NCBI RefSeq assembly: GCF_027595985.1
Contig: NC_073302.1
Span: 12,631,811-12,695,810, forward strand
Reading direction: 5' to 3'
Source of the DNA: Sorex araneus
Taxonomy: Eukaryota > Chordata > Mammalia > Eulipotyphla > Soricidae
DNA length: 64,000 bases
Of the stretch, positions 1-12,500 are shown piece by piece (positions within the stretch are counted from its first letter, which is position 1; every line of letters begins with the position of its first letter). The notes beneath the pieces were generated by a model. It worked only from the letters and a program-made list of their open reading frames with translations. It was not told where the DNA came from and ran no database searches. The position numbers and the translations under genes are program-made.

Positions 1-375
1 TACAGCGTTCACAATAAAATTCATCTGGACCCCAAAAGTGCGGACCTTCGATGAGAGTCACAGTGAGAACAAGTTCAGCATGCCTCAGCTACAGGCAAGC
101 AGGCTGCCGACACTTTCTGTTGAAAAGGAACTTTTGAAAAGAAATCCACTGTGCTTAGAATATACACATGACTGAGAAACCTGTTCACTTTTTTCCTTGT
201 TCCCATCACTTCTCTGAATTAGTCACCCAGTTACACAAAATATGTTGTTCTAGACATAAACTGAGGGAGAAGATAGTTTTTTCATTTTTTAGGCTTTTCT
301 AATTTATTATAGGCAAATATAAAAAGTATTGGAAGAATACACACGTATCAAGAAGTTTAATAAAATAGTCGCTTG
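1..375. other. 5' flank, no recognisable feature
   Basis: AT-rich sequence; I see no exon, repeat or RNA gene that I can name. Confidence 0.5.
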
Positions 376-550
376 AGGGCCAGAGCATTAGTACCAGAGG
401 TAGGGCACTAGCCTTGTATGTAGCCAAACCAGGTTCAATTCCGGATACCCCATATGGTCTCCTGAGCACCACGAGGAGTGATGAGTCATCCGTGAGCACA
501 GAGTCATGAGTAGACTCTGAGATTCTCCAAGTAAAAACCCCCAAATCTAA
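376..550 (+). repeat. SINE, short family (old)
   Basis: Recognisable head (gagcattagtacc, tagggca) and body (ccatatggtctcctgagcacc), with many substitutions and an A-rich end. Confidence 0.75.
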
Positions 551-768
551 AATGTCACTATTTGAGGGTGGTGTGATAATACACAGTAAGACCCTAAAGA
601 CTTCACCAAAAAGCACTTTGTGGGGGCCCACTTGGTGTTGCTCAAGGCTTACTTCTTGCTCTGCATTCATGAATCATAAATGGCTTCTACTAAAAATATA
701 TTAAAAAATAAACATACAAAATAAAGTACTAGATTACAAAAGAGATATAAAAATCCATTGCATTTATA

Positions 769-930
769 GGGCTGGAGCATTAGTACAGCAGGTAAGGCAG
801 TTGCCTTGCAAGTGGCCGACCCAGGTTTGATCCCCAGCATCTGAGGTTCCCTGAGCCTGCCAGGAGTGAGACCTGCATGCAGAGCAAGGAATAAGCCTTG
901 AGCACTGCCAGATGTGGTCCAAAATATGCC
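769..930 (+). repeat. SINE, short family
   Basis: Starts gggctggagcattag, with a degenerate B box (ggtttgatccc) and body cctgagcctgccaggagtg. tRNA-derived shrew SINE, moderately diverged. Confidence 0.82.
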
Positions 931-984
931 CTTCCCCATCTCTTGCATTTATATATGAAGAGAGTAACTAGAAAAAGACATAGA

Positions 985-1925
985 AATTCAACTTTATTTC
1001 AAATAGCATTAAAAAATCTTAAGGACCTAGGAATAAATATTAAAAGGGACGTGAAACATTTCTACATTGAAAACTAGAAGTCACTAAACAAAATAATAAA
1101 AGCTGGCACTGGAAAATAAAAAAAAATTCATGCTCAGGAATTTGAAAAACTAATATTGTCAAAATATCTATCCTATTCAAGCATTATTAAGATATTAATG
1201 ACATTTTTCAAGGATGCAGAGCGAATGATACCTGAAATTTTTGGAAAAAGGAGATGAGAGGTATTATCTATCCTGACTTTAAATTATGAAGCTATGGTAG
1301 CCAAGACTGTGTGGACCTAGAATAAAGACAGACTCTCAGACCAAGGGAATAGGATTGAGAGTCCAGAGACAGACTCACGTTTGCAGACAGCTAATCTTTG
1401 GTGAAGGAGCTAGGTATATGAAGTGGAGCAAGAAAAAGCTTTTCAACAAATGGTGAGAAAGACTGCTCAGTCACATGCAAGAAAATGAACTTAGACCCCT
1501 ATCTCACAGCATACACAAAAATCTATCTAAATGGATGAAATGTCTTGTCATCAGACCTGAACCCACAACCTGAATTCAGGAAAACATAAGCAGGACTCTT
1601 CATACATTGAATCTGGAGGCATTTACAATACTTAGTGTCATTGACCAGGCAAAACAAGGTAAAAAATAAAAATAAATAAATAAACAAATAGGATGACATA
1701 AAATTAACAAACGTCTCATTAAAAAAGAAACACTGACTAGAATCAAAAGATACTGTACAGATTGACCCTGCGCATTTGCTCACTATTCATTTGACAATGG
1801 GTAAAAAATCAAGTATATACAAAGCTCTTGTAAAACTTAAAAATATAAAAAGTACAATAGAAAAATGTAGGAGAGGAGTTAAACAGACACCACTCAAAGT
1901 AGGCAGTTATATAACAAGATAAAAA
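985..1925 (+). repeat. Old L1 ORF2 fragment
   Basis: Remnants of the L1 RT-to-C-terminal region can be read with stops and shifts; for example the stretch near 1420 (gaagtggagcaag, ttcaacaaatgg) corresponds to the same segment of the young L1 near 34605. Strongly decayed. Confidence 0.7.
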
Positions 1926-3243
1926 TCCAAGAGTTTTTCCACCATCCTTTCCTCTATATCTTTTTATTTTTCTATTCTTTTTATTTCTTTTTCCCTTTCT
2001 TGTTAAAGATCAGCTAGATACCACCCTCCAATAACTTCTTCTACCCCCTATCCCATGTAAACAGTGCTCTTGAATCTTCAGTCTCCTTTGTCTTCTCCTC
2101 CAGTTTAAAATCAGTCATGCAACAGATAATAATTTTGAATTTACTATATAATAATCAAATTGTTCTTCTTGGGTACAAGGGTAGCAGACTGTATTAGAAT
2201 GAAATACAGCGTTGTTGAAACAAGTCGGCTTAAACAACCTCACTTGAGCATGTGCCAGACCTGAGATTAAATTCTCACACGACATGGACCTGTGAGCCTT
2301 AGGGGGCATAGCACAGGACACCCCTAAGAAACCACTGTGTGAACCTCATGTTCCCCAAGCAGTGCTGGGGTGACTCTGGTTATCCCCATCACCACAGAGG
2401 CCTGAACAACACCAGATCCTCATTCCCTAGCATTGAACCTTCTAGCTCTGGTTCATGGAACCTTTCAGCTCACTAGGGGCGAGAATCACTAGGAGTTGTC
2501 TCAGTGCACAGTGAGCCTTGCTTGAGAGTTATCTCTCGCTAAAAGATGAGAGCACTTGAACAGTTATATCCTCCCATTTGTGAAAAGATACAGCGGCAGG
2601 GAAGCCATAATATTTCAGTGTTGAAAAACCTGGGATGTTTGTGGCCTTCTAAAATGATACCACTACTGGCAATAATATGCATTTAACTCAAAGCTTTTGA
2701 TTCTCTAAATTTTTTTTCCTTTGGTGATATCTTTTGATGTAAAAATGAGATTGTGCATAGGATTGAGTACAAACCAGAGATCTGTGTCCTCTAATGGTCA
2801 AAACTGGATCCTATGTGATCATATGCTCCGCGTGGTAATTCCTTCTTCTTCAGAGCCCTTCAATGATTGAGACAATCAGCACAAAATTAAAATTCAGTCA
2901 GTCAGTCAGTCTCATCAGAGGTGATCTGCTCCTGAAACTTTTGGTCTGAGAATATTCTGCACTAGATTTATGGCAGACTTATGGCACCTGCTACAAACGA
3001 AAGATTCTTTTACATTAAATCATCCTTTACAATCTACTGTTGCTTCATAATTTTCTAATCTTTGATTTTGTTTGACATGGCTCAAAGCTCATACATTGGT
3101 TAAATATTAGCCCATTAGTTGCAGTTCAGAAGAATGTCTGAAATAGTAATCTAATGATTAGTCATCTGAAACAGATTATTTATGGTTTAGAATAAATCTA
3201 TGCATGTCATTGGTTTTAGACTTAAGGAAACCTAAGGCAGCAA
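1926..3243. other. 5' flank without identified gene
   Basis: Mostly unique AT-rich sequence with a pyrimidine-rich patch near 1960-2010 and a short CAGT tandem near 2895. A decayed SINE-like patch may lie near 2200-2420. No exon seen. Confidence 0.4.
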
Positions 3244-3257
3244 TAGCTTCAGCTTTT

Positions 3258-3431
3258 TTTTTTTTTCTTTTTTGGGTCACACCTGGCGATGCACAGGGGT
3301 TACTCCTGGCTCTGCACTCAGGAATTACCCCTGGCGGTGCTCAGGGGACCATATGGGATGCTGGGATTTGAACCCGGGTCGGCCGCGTGCAAGGCAAACG
3401 CCCTACCCGCTGTGCTATCTCTCCAGCCCCC
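3258..3431 (-). repeat. SINE, short family, young, with target-site duplication
   Basis: Antisense full-length copy: T-run, gggtcacacctggcgatg, B box complement and head ctccagcccc. Flanked by a perfect 14-bp duplication TAGCTTCAGCTTTT (3244-3257 and 3432-3445), so the ends are exact and the insertion is recent. Confidence 0.95.
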
Positions 3432-3445
3432 TAGCTTCAGCTTTT

Positions 3446-4394
3446 GTACCCACGTTCTGAACACTGATGCATTATTGTTTGTCCCGGAGTTCCTGGTTAC
3501 ACCTCAGCATTTGGAAGACTGCATTGCGATTTCGGGTTTGTTTTAAGTGGATCTGATAAAGGCCTGGTGGATCCAAATTCAAACCCCACCTATCTCAGGG
3601 CAGCTTCAGAGACTCCCCACAGGCGGTCCTGGTTGACAATCTCCTCCCTTGCTTCTTACATGTAATAGTCTCCAAGAGACAAAATCTAAGACTGTCTCTT
3701 ATAAGCAGTTTAAGTGACACGTCTCTCAAGAGAGATTTGGAAGAAGTGTAGAAAGCAGGAAGGGCAGAAAGGAAGGTAAAAGCAAGCAAACAAACAAACA
3801 AACACCTCAGGTGCTTACTTCAGACAGCTCTGTTGAGGGGGCTCAGTAGATTGGATGATAGTGCAAGGTTGTTCCACCTTGAGATTTGAAACCTAACTGT
3901 TATTGTCTCCCAGAGTAGGTTAACTGTTCACTGAGGTCAAATTATAGTGTGAAGACAAGACTTCCCAGGCTTCTCTGGGCTATCTCCAGCGGCCAAGGTG
4001 ACTTAATGAGAAAAACAAAGCAATAAGGAAACTAGCCATCAGCCCCTACATCTGTAGGATCGTTGCACTGGAACCAGTAAAGGCAATGGTTCTGGGCATT
4101 GGCTTCATAGTCTACTCCCAGAACTTGTGGAAGCTAAGGCAGCCTTCAAGAACTTTGTGCCTGTGTCCAGTTTTGAAACATTTTCTAAGAGACTATTTTG
4201 GGTGTCATTTAGTTTGATTCATCATAGTTAAACAGACTCATCACAAACAAACATATGAGCTAACAGCACTCGCTTCAGATTCCAAAATTGCTGATAGACA
4301 CTAAGAGGTTATCACGTAAATGATTGGGTTTCTTACTTAAATGAAAAAACTCTCAGACATTAATTATTAACCTGAACACTCATTTAAATACACC
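3446..4394. other. Upstream sequence before exon 1
   Basis: No repeat or exon recognised except a short CAAA tandem (3786-3803). It may hold promoter elements, but none can be assigned. Confidence 0.4.
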
Positions 4395-4403
4395 TTTTAA
4401 ATA
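4395..4403 (+). promoter_or_regulatory. TATA-like element upstream of exon 1
   Basis: TTTTAAATA lies about 50 bases before the ATG, with a similar TTTAAATA at 4383-4390. The spacing would suit a gene with a very short 5' leader. The region is AT-rich, so chance occurrence is likely. No CpG island is visible. Confidence 0.2.
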
Positions 4404-4454
4404 GAGGTCATGAGTAGAGATACCATACAAGCACAATTTGATGCTATTCCAGCC

Positions 4455-4519
4455 ATGGATATCTTAAGCATAATATGTATATTTTTCTACTTGGGAAGAA
4501 GTTGGGGACAGGAGCAAAC
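4455..4519 (+). CDS. C5: C5-like exon 1: signal peptide
   Basis: Encodes [18 protein letters not shown] then QEQT, matching the C5 leader and its mature N-terminus (WGQEQT). The hydrophobic stretch is residues 3-12. The start sits in a strong context (GCCATGG). Donor is AAC|GTAAGT; the exon ends in phase 2. An in-frame ATG 45 bases upstream (4410) would add 15 residues before the leader; the 4455 start is preferred because it gives a normal signal peptide and aligns with C5. Confidence 0.88.
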
Positions 4520-7500
4520 GTAAGTGAAGGATTTCATATTTTATTTGCAAATGTTTGTATAGTAGTTATATAGGAAGCAAAATTTACTTCATGCCCTAAA
4601 ATTTTAACTTCCTACTTCTAAAAATTAACCTCCTACTTATGAAAATGTCCACTTTTATCTATTAATCAATGCTGTTACTGGCCTGGCATGATTTGTGTCC
4701 TAATATAAGATGGTATCGAGGTATTCAGAGGCATAACTTGCTGATTAGTATTTTGATTTAAAATATTTCATGGAGATGGGAAGGAGTGGCCTGTTCTCCT
4801 GGTTCTCAAGGGACTGGGAGTTAGCAGTCACTAGTCCCACGTACTGGGTGTTTTCATTGGGTTCTGGAAGTTCGTGGCTGCCGGGAACCAAAGGGGACAG
4901 GTGGAGGGTCAATGCCTGTTCAATCTGAGGCACCCAGGTGAAATCGTCCTGGTGCAAGGTACGGAGGCATGTCTGGATCATTATGAACTCATGTTCATGA
5001 GCCGCCCAGATCATAATCCCTATCTGTAGCATCTTTAGGGGACTCTACTAAACATTCCCCTGGAGATAGAGAGCCAACTGCCTTTTATCTGCTTCCATAA
5101 AAAATCATCTTAGGATGCTCTCTGGAGTCTGCTAGTTTTAGCATAGATAAGTTACATTTTGAGTAATAAAATATGTACTGCTATGTACATGAACCATTGA
5201 TTATGTGTCTTGCTTCTCTTAGGCGAAAAAAAATTAAATATCATGTTTTATTAAAAGAATATATATATGCGAACCTGAAGGTAGACTATAGATCAAAGAC
5301 AATGGCCACTCAAGGCCTCTAGTGCAAACTACAACACCCAAAAGGAAAGAGAGAACAAAAGGGAATTCCCTGCCACAGAGGTGGAGTGTGGTGGGGCATA
5401 AGGGGTGGGGTGGTGGGAGGGATAATGGAATCATTGGTGGTGGAGAATGGGCAGTGGTAGAGGGATAAGTACTCGATCATTGTATGACTGAAACGCAAGC
5501 ATGAATGTTTGTAAGTCTCTAACTGTACGCCATGGTGATTCAGTAATAAAAAATTTAAAAATAATTTTAAAAAAAGCAAGTTTGGAGACTCAAAAAAATG
5601 TCTATAATTTTGCTCTTTCAACAGGTATGTTGTCTTCGCACCTAAAGCTTTCTGTGTTGATGCCTCTGAGAAAGTAGTGATTCAAGCTCATGGATATACA
5701 GAACCATTTGCTGTGTCTGTTGCTATTAAAAGTTATCCTGACAAAAATTCCATATATTCCCTTGGGCAAGTTAATTTATCTCCAGAAAATAAATTTCAAG
5801 GCTCTGCAAGCTTAATCGTATGTATATTTTCTCATCATGTCTAATTTCTCATGTAAAGCACATGCATCACTAACACACTCATCTGTTGTACATATAGATA
5901 AAGAGAAGATACACAGTACAAAAGTGTGTGCAATCGTTGATGAGTTGAAAAATCCCATGTTTATATATTCAGGTCAGAATAAAATGCTAGAGAATTTGCT
6001 TTTGATTTGTGGTTCATGTAAATATACACAAGTTGGAATGTGTCAGATAAAAATTATTGATGAGAAAAGGTTTGGCAACTTGAAAACAAAACCAATTTTG
6101 AAAGTGTCTGAAAGTTACATGATAAATTTTAGGGAAAGATTATTTACGTAATAAAATTTTATCTAATATTAGAAGAAAAATACATCTGGAGAGATACATA
6201 GATTGATGTATCTCTTGTTCCAAAATATTTATAGAATGGAGAACATTCCATTCTGAACATATATTTTGCTAAATTATACTAATATTTTAGGAAACATACT
6301 TGATTCTGGAAAATAATTATTTTGCTAAAAAAATCAAAGCAAGCAAACTTTTTCTCAGACAAATATGTGAAGCATATGTTCAAGGAATATGAAACAAATA
6401 TCCATGAACCTAGTAGTATATATTTCTTACCATATCAGTATGTCTGAAAAGGGCCACATACATTATATTTGTACAATTAGTATTAAAATATTGATATTTT
6501 AACAGATAAAACGAAAAGATTTGCCTGGAGAACCAAATGCAATTTCATATGTGTATTTAGAAGTAATATGTGCTCATTTTTCAAAAACAATAACAATTCC
6601 ACTACGTTATGACAATGGATTCATCTTTATTGAGACAGATAAATCTATTTACTCTTCAGATGAAACATCAGGTATGCGGTAGGATTTTTAAAAAGTTATA
6701 CTTGGGGTAATATAATTATAATAAGTGCAAATATCTATGATTTTGGTGGCAGAGTTATTGTACTTCTACCAACACCAAAGTGCCAAAGACATGACCTTTC
6801 CTCCCCCGCGCACCCCTCCCCCAGCGTGCCACCACCACCAGTGACCTAATGTGACTTCTGGACCATTTCTTCCTTCCATCCAAGCCTTTCCTCACAACTG
6901 ATTGGTAATTTCAGTTTTGTAGTTAAACTTAAGAGTTTGTTATTAGTATGTACTCTCTATTCCATTGCTTTTCTTCCTTACAAAACAATGTAAATGAAAT
7001 CATTTATCATTGTCCTTCTCCCTGTGACTTATTGAATATGAGACTCTACTTCCTATTGTGCTGTAAATAAAGTAAGATTTCATGTTTTATTATAGTTGAG
7101 AGAATTTAAGGATTCTCTGAGCAATAGCACAGCAGCTAGGGTGTTTCCCTTGCACGTGGCCGACCAGGGTTTCATTCCTCTGTCCCTTTTGGAGAACCCA
7201 CCAAGCTACTGAGAGTATCCAGCCCTCATGGCCATTCCTGGCAAGCTACTCATGGCGTATTCGATATGCCAACAACAGTTACAAGAAGTATCACAATAGA
7301 GACATTACTGGTGCCCACTCAAACAAATCGAAGAACAACAACAAAAAAACAAATGGGACAAGAGTGTGACAGTGCTACAGAGAGAATTTCAGTGTGTTTC
7401 TGTAATCCCGTTGCTCATTGATTTGTTCGAGCGGGCACCAGTCACATCTCTATTCTGAAAGTTGTTACTGTTGTTGGCATATCGAATATGCCACGGGTAG

Positions 7501-9549
7501 CTTGCCAGACTCTCCTGTGCGGGCTAGATGCTATTTGTGGCTTGCTGGGCTCTCAGAGTGGGATGGAGGAATCGAACCCAGGTTGGCTGCTTGCAAGACA
7601 AGGCAAACACCTTAGCCCCTAGGTTATTGCTCCAGCCCTTCATTGCAGGAAAATGCCACAACTTGTTGCTGTTGTTTGAGCCACACTCACCAGTGCTCAG
7701 GCCTCACTCCTGGCTCTGTGCTCCAGGATTATTCCTCATTGTGCCAGGAGATTACAGATAATGTGGTGCTATAAAGAAACCACAAAATTTTTTCCTAAAT
7801 TTTATTTTTGGCATGGGGGCTTACAATATTTTTTTATAATTTATTGATTTTTTAATTAGTGAGTCACAGTGAGGGTACAGTTACAGATTCACACATTTTC
7901 GTGCTTGTTTTACCCTCATGCAATGTTTGAGAGCCCATCCCTCCACCAGTGTCCATTCTCCACCACCAATGAACCCAGTATCCCTCCCACCCCCTATCCC
8001 TCCCCCCCACTCCACTCCACCTCTGTGGCAGAGCATTCCAATTTGTCCTCTCTCTCTCCTTTTGGGTGTTGTGGTTTGCAATAGGCGTATTGAATGGCCA
8101 TCATGTACAGTCTCTAGTCTACTTTCAGCGTGCATCTCACTCCCCGTTTGGGATTTCAAATCACATTTTACTTGGTGTTCCCTCCTCTATCTGGGATGAC
8201 TTTCCCCCAGAATGTGAGGCTAGCTTCCAAGCCATGGAGCCAACCTCCTGGTATTATATACTACTATTCTTGGGTATTAGTCTCCTAGTCTGCCATTTTA
8301 TACTCCACAGATGAGTGCAATCTTTCTATGTCTGTCCCTCTCTTTCTGGCTCATTTCACTTAGCTGATACTTTCCATGTTGATCCACTTATATGCAAAGT
8401 TCAGTGCTCAGGGGTGCTGGGACTATTCCCTGTGATACTCAGTCAGGCGAGTGGTACAGTGCTAGTGTCCAGGGATGTGGGTGCTTGGACACTGCCATGC
8501 AGTTTACTCTGGCCATGTTCAGTGGCCTCAAATGCCTCTCATCAGTATCATAGGTGTCACTTTTTTTGTAAATTGACTTTAGATTCTTGATTCTTCACCA
8601 CCATTGAACTGCTTTTGTTGTTGTTTGTTTCTCTTCATGTACTTTACTTGCATGTAGAATGCTACGCATTTTGTGTGTTGATTTTCCAACCTATTTTTTT
8701 TGCTTTGTTTATTGTTTTTAATGCTGGAGCAATAGCACAGCAGGTAGGGCGTTTGCCTTGCACATGGCCAACCCGGGTTTTATTCCTCTCTCCCTCTCAG
8801 AGAGCCCGGCAAGCTACCGAGAGTATCCCGCCGGCATGGCAGAGCCTGGCAAACTCCCCGTGGTGTATTCCATATGCCAAAAACAGAAACAAGTCTCACA
8901 ATGGAGACGTTATGGTGCCCACTTGAGCTAATCGATGAGCAACAGGAGAACAGGAATACAGTGAATACTTATTTTATTGGAGACTTTAAGGTTTAAGAGT
9001 AAATTTTAATCTGGGGGATGGTGGTGGGTGAAAGATAGTTGATCAATGGATAAATCAGGACAATAACTTATTTTTGTGTCCTCCCTGTCCCCCATCAATG
9101 AAGTTATTTCTCAACTTATACCATATAGAATGGTTAAGAATTGATGAACCAAGGTTAAGCCATAAATTATAAAAGCAAAATATGAGAAACATATCTGTAT
9201 AAAATAGAAAAAAACCTTAGGATCGTGTCAATTTCTTTTTCAAAATGTTTTAAAAACATTTTTAAATGTTTTAAAAAGTTTTTTATTATGACTTTTCTTT
9301 TACAGTAAAAGTTAGAGCTTATACATTTGACGAAAACCTAAAACCAGCTCAAAGAGAAGTTATCTTAACTTTTATAGTGAGTATGGCATTAATTTTAAAT
9401 TTTTTCTTCTTTTAGGATTTTATTTGGGTCCAATGATATATAATACTGTTAATAACTTAGGTTTAGGCATACAAATGTTCCAAATCTATAGCCACAGTAA
9501 CAGTATCCTTCCACTAAGGTTTCAAGATCTACACTACCCCTCACCCCAA

Positions 9550-9582
<33 letters not shown>

Positions 9583-12500
9583 TCCCTCCTGGCCTGCCAC
9601 ATTACACTATTGGCAAACTTTTAAAAAAATATTTTATTACTATACTTGGGTCACATATCTGCAATAGTGTCAACACTAATGGTTTTAATGGATAAGTACC
9701 TTACCTACTCACCACCAGAGTCATTATGTTACTACGTTCAGTCCATTTTATCTATCCCTCCCTAGTATGTCTCCCCACTTACTTGACATTCTTAGATCTG
9801 TCATCAGGGGTAAGGGTCTATCATCATCTGATGCTTGAGATTCCCCTGTCTTGTTTCTTTATAATACCACAAAAGAGGCATTATTCAGTACTTGTTCTGC
9901 TCCTTCTGACTTACTTCCCTGATCAAGAAACCCTAGTTTCATCCAAGTTGCAATGAACTGCCTGTGGTTAAAATCAAAATTTAACCTTGATGTAGCACTT
10001 TAGCATTGTCCTCCCTTTTTTCATCGATTTGCTCGAGTGGGCACCAGTAATGTCTCCATTGTGAGAGGGACTGAACAATCAAACCCAGGTCGGCTGCATG
10101 CAAGGCAAACACCCTACCTGTTGTGCTAAGACTGGCTTAAATACAAACATAATTTATGATAAGCTGAATCATATTTTTAGTATATATGTATACATTAACA
10201 CATATATGCTACAGAGCCAAACATTCTGCAAGCATGAGATTGGGACTACAACAACCAAGCTAAAAAAGTGCCTGTCTGGAACAATAGTACAGTGGATAGG
10301 GCATTCCCTTTGTGTGAAGCCACCTGGGTTCTATCCCCAGCACCACATAGAGTTCCTCAGGCTTCCAGGAATGATCCTGAGCACAGACACAAGAGTACAT
10401 GCTGAGCACCACTGGGTAAAGCCTGAACAAACGAACAAGCAAAACAGTGCCTGTCAAGGAGGCAGGCTGGTGGGAACATGGGGACATTGGCAGAGGGAAG
10501 TCCGCACTGGGGGTGGGATTGGTGTTGGAATATAGAATGCCTGAAATGCAATCACAAGTAACATTGTAATTAACGTGACTGAATATTTAGTATTTTTAAT
10601 TTTAAATAAAAAATTTCACTTGGATGGTTTTCTCATATTATTAAAGAGTTCATTCTTTTATCTCTGGTCAAATGTGACAAAACTTATTTCAAAGCTACAA
10701 TAGTACATCAATTATGTATACAAGGTAGCAATTTAAATGTTTATGTATTTATTTTGATTTGGGGACCATACTTGGCTGTGCTCAGGGCTTATTTTTGGCT
10801 CTGTGCTCTGGGATCACTTCTGATGCCATGGGATCAAACTCAGGTTAGTTTGGTTAGCTAGTAAGCACGTTACTCACTGTTCTATATCTCTGCTCCCAAT
10901 TTTAGTATTATCTTATCCAATTGGAAACATTTTTTTAAAATAAATTATTTATTTTTATTGAATCATTGTGAGATACATGGTTCCAAAGCTGTTCATGGTT
11001 GAGTTTCAGTTGTATCTAAATATCAGACCTGAATCCATAACCTCCATGGAGGAAAATGTAGGCAGAACCCTCCTTGATATTGAAGCTAAAGGCATCTTCA
11101 AAGGTGAAACATCACCTACCATGCAAGTGAAACTAAAGATAAACAAATGGGACTCCATTAAACTAAGAAGCTTCTGCATCTCAAAAGAAATGGTGACCAA
11201 GATACAGAGACAGACCTCTGAATGGGAAACATCATTCACCCAATAACCATCAAATAGGGGTGGATATCCAAGATCTATCTGGCACTGGTAGAACTTCACA
11301 AGAAAAAAACATCCCACAACATCAAAAAATGGACAGAAGAAATGAACAGAAACTACTTCAAAGAGGAATTAAAAATGGCCAAAAGGCACACGATAAAATG
11401 CTCTACATTTTATCTACAGGGAGATGCAAATAAAAACAACAATGAGATATCAACTCACAGAGACTGGCACACATAAAAAAGAACAAGACAACCAGAGCTG
11501 GCATGCATGTGGAGAAAGGAACTCTTTCATTGCTGGTGAGAATGCCGACTGGTCTAACTTTTTGGAAAATAATATGGACATTCCTCAAGAAACTAGAAAT
11601 TGAGTTCTCATTTGACACAGTAATTCCACTTCTGGGAATAAAGGTATCTCAGAAGTGGAATAAAGGGGAAGACTCTTTCTTTATAAAATTCTGTTAAATG
11701 TATGTGTCTACTTGGTAGCTGTGATGCATGGGCAGGTAGAGCACGTGTGTGTGTTATGTAAGAGGACCATGACATGCATTGTCATGACAACCTTACAATG
11801 ATTTTCACCTCTCCTTCTACATGAGAAAGTGGAACTTTAGAAAACTTGAGTCACCACCATGATCATACAGATAATAACTGATTTTTCAGTTGAATACAGT
11901 AAACCAGGCAAAGAAAATACAGGACCAATAGTAGAACAGATCTAAAGAGAAATGAAAGCAAAGTTAGCTACTAATTATTCTGGAAGAAAGTGCTGAAGAA
12001 TGAAGGCAGTTTCTGATCTTGGTCTTTTAGAATACCACTGGGAAGATTGACAGATAGAAGCTGAACTATGTCTTGGCATCTGAGGAGAATCAGAGGTTTG
12101 GAGACATAAAAAATCAAGGTATAAGGCTGGACCAAGTAATGACTTGATCACAGAGGAATGTCTCAGAAACACTCCAGAATGATAGAGTGGAAGCTTTGAT
12201 ATGTTGCTTTGCATCAAGAGACACTGTCTGGGACAGACAGGTTTGGGTTCAGGTAGTTTTGATGGGAAGGTAAATGGCTCCACACAGCCTTGTGGATCCT
12301 TGTTAGGAGTCTCCATGGAGAGGAGACATTGAAGAGGTCAGAGGACATTGCTATGACATTTCCTGATGTATTCTGAGTTGATCTTGAATATGACAAGAAA
12401 TCGAAAAAACCTTTTGAGCATAGCATGGAGACTTTGCCTGAAAATTATCCTAGAAGTCTCACTCGGGGAGAAGGAAAGTGAGGAGTTTAACACACTTGAA

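Noticed and set aside
5837..6151. 104-codon open frame in intron 2
   Set aside because: AT-rich, no domain, lies between two C5-like exons; probably chance.
11975..12426. Antisense open frames in intron 4
   Set aside because: Overlapping short frames without domains or splice context.
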